A stretch of DNA of 41,252 bases from Saprospiraceae bacterium (GTDB lineage: Bacteria > Bacteroidota > Bacteroidia > Chitinophagales > Saprospiraceae). Below, one piece after another: positions 26,251 to 35,680 of this stretch; positions within the stretch are counted from its first letter, which is position 1; each line of letters opens with the position of its first letter. The stretch covers positions 1-41,252 of the forward strand of contig JALSTN010000231.1 of the NCBI GenBank assembly GCA_026983735.1, read 5' to 3'. The position numbers were made by a program, and so were the translations under genes. Below the pieces are notes generated by a model. That model was not told the origin of the DNA, made no database searches, and saw only the letters and a list, made by a program, of their open reading frames with translations.

Positions 26251-28728
26251 TTACAATTTTGTAAAAGGATGTATCTTAGACTTTCCGTGGGTATCCATTA
26301 ACCTTAATGTATAATGACCCGGTATCAAATCTTGAATGGATATGAAATGGACGACTCCTCCCAAGTTTCCATGGAGTAAAACCCTTCCCATGATATCTAC
26401 TATTTCATACTGACATACTCCCCTATCTTGAATTTTTACATTGAGGTATTCCTTTGCCGGATTAGGGTAAACTACAAAGTCCAATCCATTATCTTCCGGT
26501 TCCCTTGTAGCAGTAGGATCTACCTTGAAGTCCGCCATCCAAGCCCCTCGTCCATGTGTAAATACAAATAATTTATTATCGGTTGGCCGTATTTTGATCT
26601 GGAAAACTGCGACATTGGGTATGGCCGTATCTCTCAGCCAATGCACGCCACCATCGACAGAGGTATACACTCCATAATCCGTACCGGCAGCCAGTTCATA
26701 AGGGTCCATTTCAGAGACGGCAATATCGTTTACAGGTAAAAATGCAGGTAGATCCCCTGAAGCATTTACCCATCGAGGCTGTTGTCCAAATGCCTCTTCA
26801 ACATGCCAGATTCTCGGTTGCCCCGACACACTAGAAAAGCAGACATATAGGGAACTCGAATCTCTCGGATCCAAAATGATATTTCTCAAAAAAGCATTTC
26901 GAAGAATACGAGGTTGATTTTCCGTCAGTTTAACTCGCCTTCGAATCTCATTCATCTGTACATCATCATAACGAAAGAGCCTTCCATTGCTGCCACCAGC
27001 AAAAACCGTTGTTTTATCTTCACGGGAGACGATCAACCCGGCATAAGGACTGGAGGTCAAAGTGTCTATTGCTGTCCAGTAGTCTCCATAACTCTTCGTA
27101 TACCATATCGCCTTGGACTTCATGAATATCAACTCTTTGGAGTTTTGGTCATTCATATAAAACGGAGCGATGAAGTAGTTTCCTCCACTCGAAATTCCAT
27201 TACTCTTACCTGAGACGTAGCTTATTCTAGGGGGCGAACTATGAAAATTATAGGTTCGAAATATATTTCCATTTTGAGTGGACATAAATACCACCTCAGA
27301 GTTATCCTTTGCAACAGCACAAAAACCTCCATCAGCGCCTATTACCTTCATAAAAGCTTGAGACTTTACGGTACCTGATGTGGTCCCATTGTCTTGGGCT
27401 CCCCCGATAACTCTATCTTCATCCGGAAAGTAATCCCCGGCGTAATATTGGGTAACATTAAATCCTGTACGCAAACTTCCCCCATATTCAAACTCCTTAT
27501 CCAAATACAGATATTCATCCATACCTCCGTCATGTGTCGATATGAAATGGTCGGGATCTAGGGGATCAAAATAATACAAATGTTTATCAGCATGGCTACT
27601 CTGGAGGGTTTTCCAACTCTTTCCCCCATTATACGTGGCCATCATTTGGATATTACCATAAATCACTACATTGGGTCTTTCGGGATGTATTTGCAAGGTA
27701 TGTGTATACCATGCGTAATTGGTATTCATTCCCGGAGGATTGGCCAACTTCCACGACTGACCGTGATCTTCAGACCGAAGGATACCCAATAACCTTGTGC
27801 TTCCTTTGTCTTCTAACGCAGCATACATATTGTCCGGAAAGGAGTCACATACAGCTAGCTCAATTCTCCTGAATTTCTTCTTTCCCAAGTCAGGAAATGC
27901 TAATTTGGTCCAATGCTTTAAATCAGATTCCTTAGAGGTAAATATTCCTTGTTCCTTAACGGCGATCAACACCGTAGAATCCTTCAATACTTCAATATCT
28001 GTGCAATCCTCAAAATATACTCTATTAAATGATGCTCCGGCATCTCTAGATACATATACACCTGAAGGAGAAACAACGTACAAGGTATTTTTATCTGTTT
28101 GGGAGCATACAATTCTCCATGTCCTAAACAACCCATTTTGCTGAGAACCCGGCAATAGCTCAAAATGCTTTCCACCATCCATGCTTTTGAAAACACCTAC
28201 ACCATCTACTCCTGCAGAATTGGCTGCAACTTCACCTGTAGAAAAGTAAATAATGTCCGGATCGAATGGATTCTGAGTAATGTAGGTGACAGACATATTC
28301 TGTTCCTTATCCAAAAGCGGCTTCCAAGTAGACGCATTATCAAATGTCTCCCAAAGACCTCCGGAAACACTGCCCGCAAAATGATGATCCGGATCCCTGG
28401 AATCAATTAAGTATGCCCTGGACCTACCACTTATATTGGACGGTCCCATTTCGACCACATTGAATAGGTGCGACTCTTCTCTTAACTGTGTATTTTTATT
28501 ATACAAAATAGTCTTCCTATAGTACAAACTCAGATTCTCCGGCACATCATCGGATTCTCTGTACTTGAAGCGCTTCAAATCCTTCTCCCATCCGGGGTCA
28601 TTGGGAGATTTTTTATAAGAAACAGAGTCTGCTGGTTTTGAGTAGTAACAACATTCATATTGTAATCCAATTGCAAACAACAAGATAACAAACAAGGTTA
28701 AGATCAAATAAAACTTTAGGTTCTTCAT
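26251..28728 (-). CDS. Asp-box propeller T9SS cargo protein, paralog 2
   Basis: An 825-residue exported protein with an N-terminal hydrophobic signal. It has a VPS10/sialidase-like beta-propeller built of Asp-box repeats (for example SMDGGKHF, SRDAGASF, SEDHGQSW, YNGGKSW, SVDGGVHW). It ends with a type A T9SS sorting domain (VVYPNPAKEYLNVKIQ ... PGHYTLRLMD ... KIHPFTKL). It is a close full-length paralog of the upstream gene, which ends 2 nt before it, so the two are a tandem duplication in one operon. Probably a surface or secreted glycan- or protein-binding propeller; enzymatic activity cannot be inferred. Two decamers lie antisense within it; the paralog has none. Confidence 0.86.
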   Translation of the reverse strand: MKNLKFYLILTLFVILLFAIGLQYECCYYSKPADSVSYKKSPNDPGWEKDLKRFKYRESDDVPENLSLYYRKTILYNKNTQLREESHLFNVVEMGPSNISGRSRAYLIDSRDPDHHFAGSVSGGLWETFDNASTWKPLLDKEQNMSVTYITQNPFDPDIIYFSTGEVAANSAGVDGVGVFKSMDGGKHFELLPGSQQNGLFRTWRIVCSQTDKNTLYVVSPSGVYVSRDAGASFNRVYFEDCTDIEVLKDSTVLIAVKEQGIFTSKESDLKHWTKLAFPDLGKKKFRRIELAVCDSFPDNMYAALEDKGSTRLLGILRSEDHGQSWKLANPPGMNTNYAWYTHTLQIHPERPNVVIYGNIQMMATYNGGKSWKTLQSSHADKHLYYFDPLDPDHFISTHDGGMDEYLYLDKEFEYGGSLRTGFNVTQYYAGDYFPDEDRVIGGAQDNGTTSGTVKSQAFMKVIGADGGFCAVAKDNSEVVFMSTQNGNIFRTYNFHSSPPRISYVSGKSNGISSGGNYFIAPFYMNDQNSKELIFMKSKAIWYTKSYGDYWTAIDTLTSSPYAGLIVSREDKTTVFAGGSNGRLFRYDDVQMNEIRRRVKLTENQPRILRNAFLRNIILDPRDSSSLYVCFSSVSGQPRIWHVEEAFGQQPRWVNASGDLPAFLPVNDIAVSEMDPYELAAGTDYGVYTSVDGGVHWLRDTAIPNVAVFQIKIRPTDNKLFVFTHGRGAWMADFKVDPTATREPEDNGLDFVVYPNPAKEYLNVKIQDRGVCQYEIVDIMGRVLLHGNLGGVVHFISIQDLIPGHYTLRLMDTHGKSKIHPFTKL
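26341..26350 (+). repeat. Decamer TATGAAATGG, copy 9
   Basis: Inside propeller paralog 2, in its sorting domain, antisense; coding strand His-Phe-Ile. The only copy whose downstream base is a purine (A). Confidence 0.85.
27541..27550 (+). repeat. Decamer TATGAAATGG, copy 10
   Basis: Inside propeller paralog 2, antisense; coding strand Asp-His-Phe-Ile. The paralog has DHMIM at this place, without the decamer. Shares TCGGGA downstream with copy 13. Confidence 0.85.
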
Positions 28729-28730
28729 CC

Positions 28731-31205
28731 TTACAACTTTACAATTTGCTTAATAAACGAGGACTTGCCTGGCGTACGCAGCCTCAACCAGTAGAGTCCC
28801 GGAGACAAGTCTCCAAGCTGAATCGACCTAGAATTATTTCCCACACGACCGGATTTTAACACCTTGCCCTCCAAGTTAACAATTTCATACCAACCAATAA
28901 GACCAAAATTTGCAGCATCTCTCTCCAAAACGAATGTCAATCTATCTCTAACTGGATTGGGAAAAATGCGCAATACCCCCTCCTTATAAGGGCGCTTCAC
29001 ATTAACCGGAAATTGAGGAAAATCCGCCATCCAAGCTCCCCTTCCATGAGTAAAGGCAAAAAGCTTATTATCTGTTGCACGAATTTTAACTTGAAAAACT
29101 GCTACATTGGGAATAACACGGTTTCTTACCCAGTGTACCCCACCGTCCATGGTGGTATAAACACCATAATCGGTAGCAGCAGCCAACTCTTTAGGATTGA
29201 TTTGAGAAATCGCTATATCATTGACCGGCAGATAGGGGGGCAAGTCACCGGAAACATTAACCCATTGGGGTTGGTCACCCAGAATTCCTTCAATCCGCCA
29301 GACCCTGGGCTGTTTTGAAACAGTAGAAAAACAAACATATAGCGCATTAGAATCTACAGGGTCTAACACCATCCCCCTTATAAAAGCATTTTTAATCTCT
29401 TTGGGAGCTAAGGCATTCAACTCGGTTTTATTAATAAACTCCTTAGATACTCGATCGTAAGTATATCTTTTAAGCGCGATTTTACTACCTCCTATAATGA
29501 CATGCGCCGTTTGAGCTGCCTCTAAAAATACACCACAATAAGGCTGCTTAAAGCTTTCATCCACGGGTACCCAGGTCTTTCCTAAGTTCTCAGTAAACCA
29601 AATACTATTTCGCTTAAAAAAGAGTAACTGTTCAGAATATTTGCTATTTAGGTAAAATGGAGCAATAAAATAATTATTTCCTCCAAGTCCATCCTTAAAG
29701 TAATTCACAATAGAGAAAGACGATCGGCGCTTTTTATTATAACTGCGAGTAAGATAAATATTCCCATTCTGAGTCCCCCACAAAACCTTATTGGGATCAT
29801 CTTTTGCAACAGCACAAAACGTCCCATCTGCACCATATATTTTGTTGAACACCCTAGAGTTATCAGTTCCAGCAGTAGTGCCATTGTCCTGTGCTCCACC
29901 AATTACCTTATTGGAGTCCGGAAAATAATCTCCGGCATAATACTGGGTAACATTGTATGAATTTTTAAGATTCCCGACAAACTTCATCTTCTTGTTTTCA
30001 AATCTGTATTCATCTATCCCACCGTCTGAAGTCATGATCATATGGTCCGGATCATGAGGATCAAAATAAGCTAAATGACGGTCTGAATGACTTCCTCTCA
30101 TACGGAACCAACTAAACCCACCCAGATAGGACACCGCCATCTGTACATTGCCAAATACGACAATATTAGGCTCCTCCGGATGCACCTGCAACACCAAGTT
30201 ATACCAGGATTGACTAGTGTAAACATCAGGGTTCGCTCTTTTCAGCCAGGTATCACCCCCATCTTTAGAACGAATGATAGCCAATAGAGATTGATCAGAA
30301 GCCTTAGCAAACGCTGCATACATCACCTCGGGGTTTGAGGGGCTTATTGCCATCTCAATTCGTCGGTATGCCGCACCTAAATTGGGCAATTTCAACCTTT
30401 CCCAATGGGTCAAATCAGACTCTTTTCCACGGTATATTCCGCGCCCAATTACAGCCAAAAATACCGTTCCATCTTTCAAAATCTCGATATCGGGACATTC
30501 TTCAAAATAAAACTGCTCGAAGGACTCCCCCCCATCCTTTGAGACATATGCCCCTTTTCTGGAAGTCACATAAATAGTCTGTGCATCACTAGGCGAACAA
30601 ACCACTCTCCAAGTAGCAAATAAACCATTTTGCCGGGAGCCCGGCAATAGTTGAAAACTTTTACCCCTGTCTTCACTTTTAAAAACGCCTACTCCGCTAA
30701 TATTTGCCGAATTTCCAGCTACTTCTCCGGTACTGTAGTATATTATGTCGGGATTGAACGGATTCTGGGCGATATACGTCACAGACATATTCTCTTCGTG
30801 ATCAGACTGTGGACTCCAACTCTTACCTGCATCCCAACTCTCCCATAATCCACCTGAAACGCTCCCTGCAAAATGGTGATTGGGGTCCATCGCATCTATT
30901 AGATAAGCCCTGGTCCTTCCACTAATATTGGAGGGACCTAACTCCACTTCATGCTCCAGCTGCTGTTCTCCCCTGAACTCCAACTGGCGTGCTTTATCCA
31001 TTTTTCGGTAATACAATGAGAGATTGGCCGGTGTCGATGCTTCTTCCCTGTACTTAAATATCGCCAAATCTGAACTCCAGCCAGGTGCCTGCTTTAAACC
31101 TGTAGAAAAAATGCATTGTTCTTCCGTGGTATAACTTTTATCATACGTAATGCAAAAAGAAAGGACTACCAATGCAGCCAATAATATTAAGCGCTTCTTT
31201 TTCAT
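28731..31205 (-). CDS. Asp-box propeller T9SS cargo protein, paralog 1
   Basis: An 824-residue protein of the same architecture as its downstream neighbour. It has a signal peptide (MKKKRLILLAALVVLSFC), then the shared NLSYYRK-type N-terminal segment and VELGPSNISGRTRAYLIDA. Asp-box blades follow (SWDAGKSWS, SEDRGKSFQ, SKDGGESFE, SKDGGDTWL, TMDGGVHWV), with the shared VIGGAQDNGTTAGT turn and GRGAWMADFP near the end. A type A T9SS domain closes it (RIFPNPVRDRLTFVLE ... SPGLYWLRLR ... FIKQIVKL). The cysteine near the signal is preceded by Phe and is not a good lipobox. It is the first gene of the pair; no TANNTTTG element is evident upstream. Confidence 0.86.
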   Translation of the reverse strand: MKKKRLILLAALVVLSFCITYDKSYTTEEQCIFSTGLKQAPGWSSDLAIFKYREEASTPANLSLYYRKMDKARQLEFRGEQQLEHEVELGPSNISGRTRAYLIDAMDPNHHFAGSVSGGLWESWDAGKSWSPQSDHEENMSVTYIAQNPFNPDIIYYSTGEVAGNSANISGVGVFKSEDRGKSFQLLPGSRQNGLFATWRVVCSPSDAQTIYVTSRKGAYVSKDGGESFEQFYFEECPDIEILKDGTVFLAVIGRGIYRGKESDLTHWERLKLPNLGAAYRRIEMAISPSNPEVMYAAFAKASDQSLLAIIRSKDGGDTWLKRANPDVYTSQSWYNLVLQVHPEEPNIVVFGNVQMAVSYLGGFSWFRMRGSHSDRHLAYFDPHDPDHMIMTSDGGIDEYRFENKKMKFVGNLKNSYNVTQYYAGDYFPDSNKVIGGAQDNGTTAGTDNSRVFNKIYGADGTFCAVAKDDPNKVLWGTQNGNIYLTRSYNKKRRSSFSIVNYFKDGLGGNNYFIAPFYLNSKYSEQLLFFKRNSIWFTENLGKTWVPVDESFKQPYCGVFLEAAQTAHVIIGGSKIALKRYTYDRVSKEFINKTELNALAPKEIKNAFIRGMVLDPVDSNALYVCFSTVSKQPRVWRIEGILGDQPQWVNVSGDLPPYLPVNDIAISQINPKELAAATDYGVYTTMDGGVHWVRNRVIPNVAVFQVKIRATDNKLFAFTHGRGAWMADFPQFPVNVKRPYKEGVLRIFPNPVRDRLTFVLERDAANFGLIGWYEIVNLEGKVLKSGRVGNNSRSIQLGDLSPGLYWLRLRTPGKSSFIKQIVKL

Positions 31206-31440
31206 TTTAAGTGGTTTTATTCGAAATAAAGCTGTATTAAATTTTACCTTGTTTTACCTTATTAACAATGAACATCTAATCTTAATTGTACGATTCCTCA
31301 TGTATGTTCGTCTTCAATACAGTCATGGACCGAAGCGAAATTCTTAAATTCAAATCTTTCTAAATCAAAGCCCCAAACAAACAAGAGTAAGTGGGCCATA
31401 CCCTCAAAGAATATTCCAACAAGAGCTCCATTGCACCTCT
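31206..31440. other. Gap between propeller genes and phosphoribosyltransferase
   Basis: 235 bp, AT-rich near the propeller start. There is no gene, no decamer and no clear promoter or terminator. Confidence 0.4.
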
Positions 31441-31929
31441 CTAAGCCAAAGCTACACTTGCCGACTTACCTAGATGGACTTCGATGTGATCTTGAACAGT
31501 AGTAGCTAAAGATAACCCAACGAAATCGACATGAACCGGAAATGATTTGTGCATCCGGTCCACCAAAACGGCCATTTGCACCTTTGCCGGAATAATCTCC
31601 AATAAGGGCTTCACCGCATAGAATAACGTCCGACCTGTGTTGGCAACATCATCTACCACAATTAGACTTTTCCCTTTCAAGCTATTGATCTCATTATCGA
31701 TAACTATTGGATCTACGTTGGGTTTGGCAGGATTAAGTCTAATTCTTGACAAACTCGACTTACCGGGCAACACCTCCTCCAATGAAGCCTGTAACAATTT
31801 AGCAAATCTCCACCCGTTATTGTTAATCCCCAATAACACAATCTCACGTGCGTCGTAGTTTTGCTCCGCAATCTCATAAGCCAATCGAACGATCTTTTGC
31901 TTTATCGCATCATTTTTTAGTATAACCAT
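31441..31929 (-). CDS. PyrR-like phosphoribosyltransferase
   Basis: A type I phosphoribosyltransferase of 162 residues from the ATG at 31929 (MVILKNDAIKQK); the 34 extra track residues are an unlikely leader. It has the IVLLGINNNGWRFAK hood/phosphate region near 33-47 and the PRPP-binding LIVVDDVANTGRTL near 93-106. VQMAVLVDRMHKSFPVHVDFVGLSLATT resembles the PyrR family (uracil phosphoribosyltransferase / pyr operon regulator). No pyrimidine gene is adjacent, so an RNA-binding regulatory role is uncertain. It is divergent from the HdrC-like gene, with about 120 bp between starts. Confidence 0.83.
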   Translation of the reverse strand: MVILKNDAIKQKIVRLAYEIAEQNYDAREIVLLGINNNGWRFAKLLQASLEEVLPGKSSLSRIRLNPAKPNVDPIVIDNEINSLKGKSLIVVDDVANTGRTLFYAVKPLLEIIPAKVQMAVLVDRMHKSFPVHVDFVGLSLATTVQDHIEVHLGKSASVALA

Positions 31930-32048
31930 AACCTCTGTTTCTAAATATATCCTTATTCTTGTGCATACAAATGGTACCTTAAATAGATGACTACAACCTA
32001 TTTTGATACCATATCTATCGTAAAAATACAAGAATCTAAAGAAATCAA

Positions 32049-33368
32049 ATGATGTTGGAACGTATATTTTTTATAATTGTCACGTTAATTACCATTTATC
32101 TGGCATTCAAGTACTACAAAAAAGTTTTTTTAGCGATAAATCTGGGCAAAGGAGCCTTTCCTTCAGACCACAAGAAAGCACGTCGATTACAGATGCTGCG
32201 TATAGCCTTTGGGCAAAAGAAAATGTTCAAACGCTGGATTCCGGGAGTTTTACATTTTTTCATCTACACGGCTTTTCTATTCACCCAAATTGAACTTTTG
32301 GAAATGATCATCGATGGTGTAGCCGGCACGCATCGCATCCTGCGTCAATTGCTAGGCCCGATATATCTATTGGTCGTCGGAAGTATAGAAGTACTATCCG
32401 TCTTAGCGCTGATCGGGACGTCTATTTTCCTTATCCGCAGAAATATTCTGAATCTGTCGAGATTCCACAAACCGGAGATGAAAGGTTGGCCATTTCGAGA
32501 TGCCAACCTTATTTTGCTGGGAGAAATATTACTCATCAGCGGACTCTTCATGATGAATGGCTCTGAGGTGATATTAGATGCAGAAGCCCCATTTTTTCCA
32601 TTTAGCACTTATTTTGGCCCCATTTGCTTCGCTGGCTTGTCCGACGGCACATTGCATATTCTTCATTCCGCGGGGTGGTGGTTGCATATGTTGGTCGTAT
32701 ATGGATTTATTCTTTATCTACCTTTTTCAAAGCATCTACATATCCTTTTTGCCTTCCCCAATACCTACTATGCTCCGTTGGCCCCTGCCTCTGAGATGGA
32801 GAATATGCCCGAAATAGCCGATGAAGTCAAGAGTATGCTCGGCCTCATCGAAGATTCGGGGGAGATGAGTGAAGATATACCCGAATTTGGGGTAAAAGAT
32901 ATTTTCGATCTTCCCAAAACCACGCTCCTCGCAGCCTACACCTGCACGGAGTGTGGGCGATGCACCGACCAATGTCCGGCCAATATCACAGGCAAAAAGC
33001 TGTCCCCTCGCAAGATAATGATGGACATTAGAGATCGAGCAGATCAGGTAGCCACCAACATCCTCCATGGCCAATATCTACATGACCAAGAGGAAAGTAA
33101 ACCCCTTTCTCAGAGGTATGATGATGGCAAGTCTCTTCACGATTTCATATCAGCAGAAGAGATTTTTGCCTGTACGACTTGTATGGCTTGCGTAGAAGCT
33201 TGCCCTGTGCTTATCCGCCCGCTGCAACCCATATTGGAATTGCGCAGATATCACATCCTGACCCTTGCCGCTGGACCCAACGATTGGCTCCCCATGTTTA
33301 CAAGCTTGGAAAATAATGGCGCCGTCTGGCAAATGTCAGAGAGCAGATTGGCCTGGACACAAGACTAA
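32049..33368 (+). CDS. HdrC-like membrane Fe-S oxidoreductase
   Basis: A 439-residue protein: about five N-terminal transmembrane helices with several His residues, similar to a NarI/HdrE-type quinone or heme-binding domain. A cytoplasmic part follows with two 4Fe-4S ferredoxin clusters, CTECGRCTDQCP (about 299-310) and CTTCMACVEACP (about 375-386). It should pass electrons between a membrane carrier and a soluble partner. In related Bacteroidota genomes such proteins usually lie next to a CCG-domain (HdrB-like) Fe-S protein, but the next gene here is an unrelated T9SS cargo. It is divergent from the phosphoribosyltransferase. Confidence 0.85.
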   Translation: MMLERIFFIIVTLITIYLAFKYYKKVFLAINLGKGAFPSDHKKARRLQMLRIAFGQKKMFKRWIPGVLHFFIYTAFLFTQIELLEMIIDGVAGTHRILRQLLGPIYLLVVGSIEVLSVLALIGTSIFLIRRNILNLSRFHKPEMKGWPFRDANLILLGEILLISGLFMMNGSEVILDAEAPFFPFSTYFGPICFAGLSDGTLHILHSAGWWLHMLVVYGFILYLPFSKHLHILFAFPNTYYAPLAPASEMENMPEIADEVKSMLGLIEDSGEMSEDIPEFGVKDIFDLPKTTLLAAYTCTECGRCTDQCPANITGKKLSPRKIMMDIRDRADQVATNILHGQYLHDQEESKPLSQRYDDGKSLHDFISAEEIFACTTCMACVEACPVLIRPLQPILELRRYHILTLAAGPNDWLPMFTSLENNGAVWQMSESRLAWTQD

Positions 33369-33435
33369 CTCATCTGCCCTAGTTTACCCCCAGGCATTTT
33401 CACTGACGAGAGAAACTGACAGTCTAAATAATAAA

Positions 33436-33481
33436 TATTTTATACTGCTTTTAAATGGTTTAAAACTATTTTATATTGCTT
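33436..33481. repeat. 15-bp direct repeat flanking a palindrome
   Basis: TATTTTATACTGCTT at 33436-33450 recurs as TATTTTATATTGCTT at 33467-33481 (one mismatch, period 31 bp). Between them TTTTAAA-TGG-TTTAAAA forms a short inverted repeat. It could be a regulator site for the downstream T9SS gene or a weak terminator for the HdrC-like gene. Confidence 0.5.
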
Positions 33482-33531
33482 ATTATTAATTTACTAATAT
33501 ATATTTCTGAATAATAGCTATTATATCCTTA

Positions 33532-33541
33532 TATGAAATGG
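33532..33541 (+). repeat. Decamer TATGAAATGG, copy 11
   Basis: Intergenic, in the leader region of the Cys-rich T9SS cargo gene, 178 bp before its ATG. Confidence 0.85.
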
Positions 33542-33718
33542 CACCCCAATGACATTACCTTACATATTTCTGTTGTTTTTTACAACCTTCAGGCAACGAA
33601 ATCACATCTCAAATAGTCTATACGCTGTGGATACTATTTCCAAAACGAAAATCCATTATTACTAAACTCAACTGATTTTTTACTCCTTCAATAATCAATT
33701 ATCCAAAACTTTATAGAT

Positions 33719-35638
33719 ATGAAGAATTTCTTTACTTTTTTATTTATGCTTTTTTCTCTTAGCTATATCTCCGCTCAGTGCCTACCCGCTCCTCAACTCG
33801 ATTGTGACGCAAATAATATCCTTTGCAGTGCAAAAGAATTAGAAGGCATGAGTTGTTCCACTTTAAATTATAGCAACCCCACGGGTCCCTCTCCATTATG
33901 CTCTGGTGCAGGAAGCTCTGAAAATACACAATGGTGGGCCTTTTGGGCTGGCAGTGAACCCATCACCATTCAAATATCCGTCGATGTCGCTAACTCTTCC
34001 AACGGAAAGGGAATCGAAGCCGGCCTTGTCTCTTATTGTGAATACAATATTGACTGCAGTGATAATCCGACAGCTACTAGCATTACGCTTCATGCGACTC
34101 CCAATAAACAATGCAAAGTTTATTATTTATGGGTGGATGGTGTTGATGGTAATGTTTGCAACTTTACAATCACCTCTGTTACGGCTCAAAGTGGGAAACT
34201 TCCTTCTCCCATTAAATTTGAAATTTATGAGGAAAATGAATGCGATGTAATCGTTTGCAATGATCTTGAAATAACAGGTTGTTATGGAGGGCACGTAAAT
34301 ACACAATGGACTGAAAATGGCCACCCGCTAAAAGAACCAGTTTACGAATTTTGTAATACCATTAAAAGACCGATTGCCGGAGAAATTAAAGAGGTATGCT
34401 TTACCATCTCTCTAGATGGCCCGGATGCCACCCCTTGCGATGAATTTACCTCCTGTGTCAACATACTAGGACACCCCGGTTCGATTGTCCATGAAGGAAA
34501 TATCTATGCTTGCTGGGAAGATCATCTTGGGAAGGGCTATTTATGGCGTGACTCATTGATTTATGACGATTGCATAGATCCTCCTTGTACGGTCTACAGA
34601 AATGAGAATAACGGTTGCGTTAAAAAGTACATCGCAAATATCAAATTAAAAGGAGCGCCCTCCTCCCCGACGGTCAATCGTTTCCTTTGTTCACCGGACA
34701 TGCTGCCGATCCTAACGGAAGATTCTAAGGACATCACTTCTTCCGTATGTGATAGAGAAGTTAGCTTCCAAGACGCCCTTACACAATGTGATACTACCTA
34801 TTACATCAATGTGGAAGTATTTGATCCGTCCGTAGCTATTGATTTTAATTGCGCCGGGTGTTCGGACACCAACTTCATTCAAGCCAAAGTCAACTATGAC
34901 CCGGAATGTAATTTGGGTACAACCAATTGGGGATATACTTGGTTAAATCAAGATCAGGACACCCTTGGCACAGGTAATATGTTACCCATTGACCCTAGTC
35001 ATGCAGACAGTATATCATTGCATCTCAACGTAATCCATAAAGACTTAGCGACGGGTAAAACGACATCTTGTTCAGTTTCCAACCCCAAGTGGAATTTCAA
35101 TTTTACACCACTTACTATTAAGGGTGACAGTGCGATTTGCTCGGGAGATACGGTCTTATTCACCTTACCTGCGATCTATCATAGCTGTGATTGGGCCTGG
35201 TCATTGGAAGGGCTCAATGGTAACTTGAGCACGAAGCCATTCAATGCTTCTGATTCTGTAGTGGTTATCTGGGGAGATGTCGCCAATCAAACCGGTAAGA
35301 TCTGTATTCAACACGATATAGCGGGATGTTCCAACCCACAAAAAACCTGTTTTGAATTGGTCGGGTGTATATCTACTGCTACCAACTTACCTAATCCCCA
35401 AGCTTGGTCTGCACACCCCAATCCAGCAGGCGATTACTTGTATATAGAAGGGGTAAATCCTATGAAGACTACGGTCCGCCTATTTGACATGAATAATAAG
35501 CACATTGATGTTTCCATGGAAAAATACAAGGAGAATACCCTCCAAATGGATGTCCATGCACTTACTTCCGGAGCCTATTTGCTCCTTATTCAAGAAGGCA
35601 AAGAGACGGCCATTATCAAAACCATCATCCGTCATTAG
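33719..35638 (+). CDS. Cys-rich T9SS type A cargo protein
   Basis: A 639-residue exported protein. It has a signal peptide (FTFLFMLFSLSYISAQ), then a Cys-rich N-terminal domain (CLPAPQLDCDANNILCSAKELEGMSC ... ENTQWWAFWAGSEP, about 18-150), with further beta-rich segments each holding paired cysteines. A final type A sorting domain (AHPNPAGDYLYIEGV ... LTSGAYLLLIQEGKE ... IIKTIIRH) targets it to T9SS. The N-terminal domain resembles those found at the start of many large Bacteroidota surface proteins, but I know no function for it. It is followed by a good terminator. Confidence 0.82.
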   Translation: MKNFFTFLFMLFSLSYISAQCLPAPQLDCDANNILCSAKELEGMSCSTLNYSNPTGPSPLCSGAGSSENTQWWAFWAGSEPITIQISVDVANSSNGKGIEAGLVSYCEYNIDCSDNPTATSITLHATPNKQCKVYYLWVDGVDGNVCNFTITSVTAQSGKLPSPIKFEIYEENECDVIVCNDLEITGCYGGHVNTQWTENGHPLKEPVYEFCNTIKRPIAGEIKEVCFTISLDGPDATPCDEFTSCVNILGHPGSIVHEGNIYACWEDHLGKGYLWRDSLIYDDCIDPPCTVYRNENNGCVKKYIANIKLKGAPSSPTVNRFLCSPDMLPILTEDSKDITSSVCDREVSFQDALTQCDTTYYINVEVFDPSVAIDFNCAGCSDTNFIQAKVNYDPECNLGTTNWGYTWLNQDQDTLGTGNMLPIDPSHADSISLHLNVIHKDLATGKTTSCSVSNPKWNFNFTPLTIKGDSAICSGDTVLFTLPAIYHSCDWAWSLEGLNGNLSTKPFNASDSVVVIWGDVANQTGKICIQHDIAGCSNPQKTCFELVGCISTATNLPNPQAWSAHPNPAGDYLYIEGVNPMKTTVRLFDMNNKHIDVSMEKYKENTLQMDVHALTSGAYLLLIQEGKETAIIKTIIRH

Positions 35639-35680
35639 GCGGAGGATATGGACAAAACGAAAAATATAGAATTGAGTTTT

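Larger units (their letters stand above)
33369..33718. other. 350-bp spacer with repeats and a decamer
   Basis: There is no convincing gene. A 38-codon frame at 33549-33665 begins 7 nt after the decamer but has no supporting feature beyond a hydrophobic start. The region contains a direct repeat pair enclosing a small palindrome (33436-33481) and one decamer copy (33532-33541), then AT-rich leader to the next ATG. Confidence 0.45.

Noticed and set aside
33549-33665. 38-codon plus ORF after decamer copy 11
   Set aside because: It has a hydrophobic start but no ribosome-binding sequence, no convincing signal cleavage and AT-biased composition; chance is the simpler reading.
16768-35661. GGACAAAACGAA repeated at 16768 and 35650, and AAGACGAAGGA at about 3949 (+) and 39150 (-)
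   Set aside because: Two copies of a given 11-12-mer are expected by chance many times in a 41-kb window, so these are not meaningful, unlike the 13-fold decamer.
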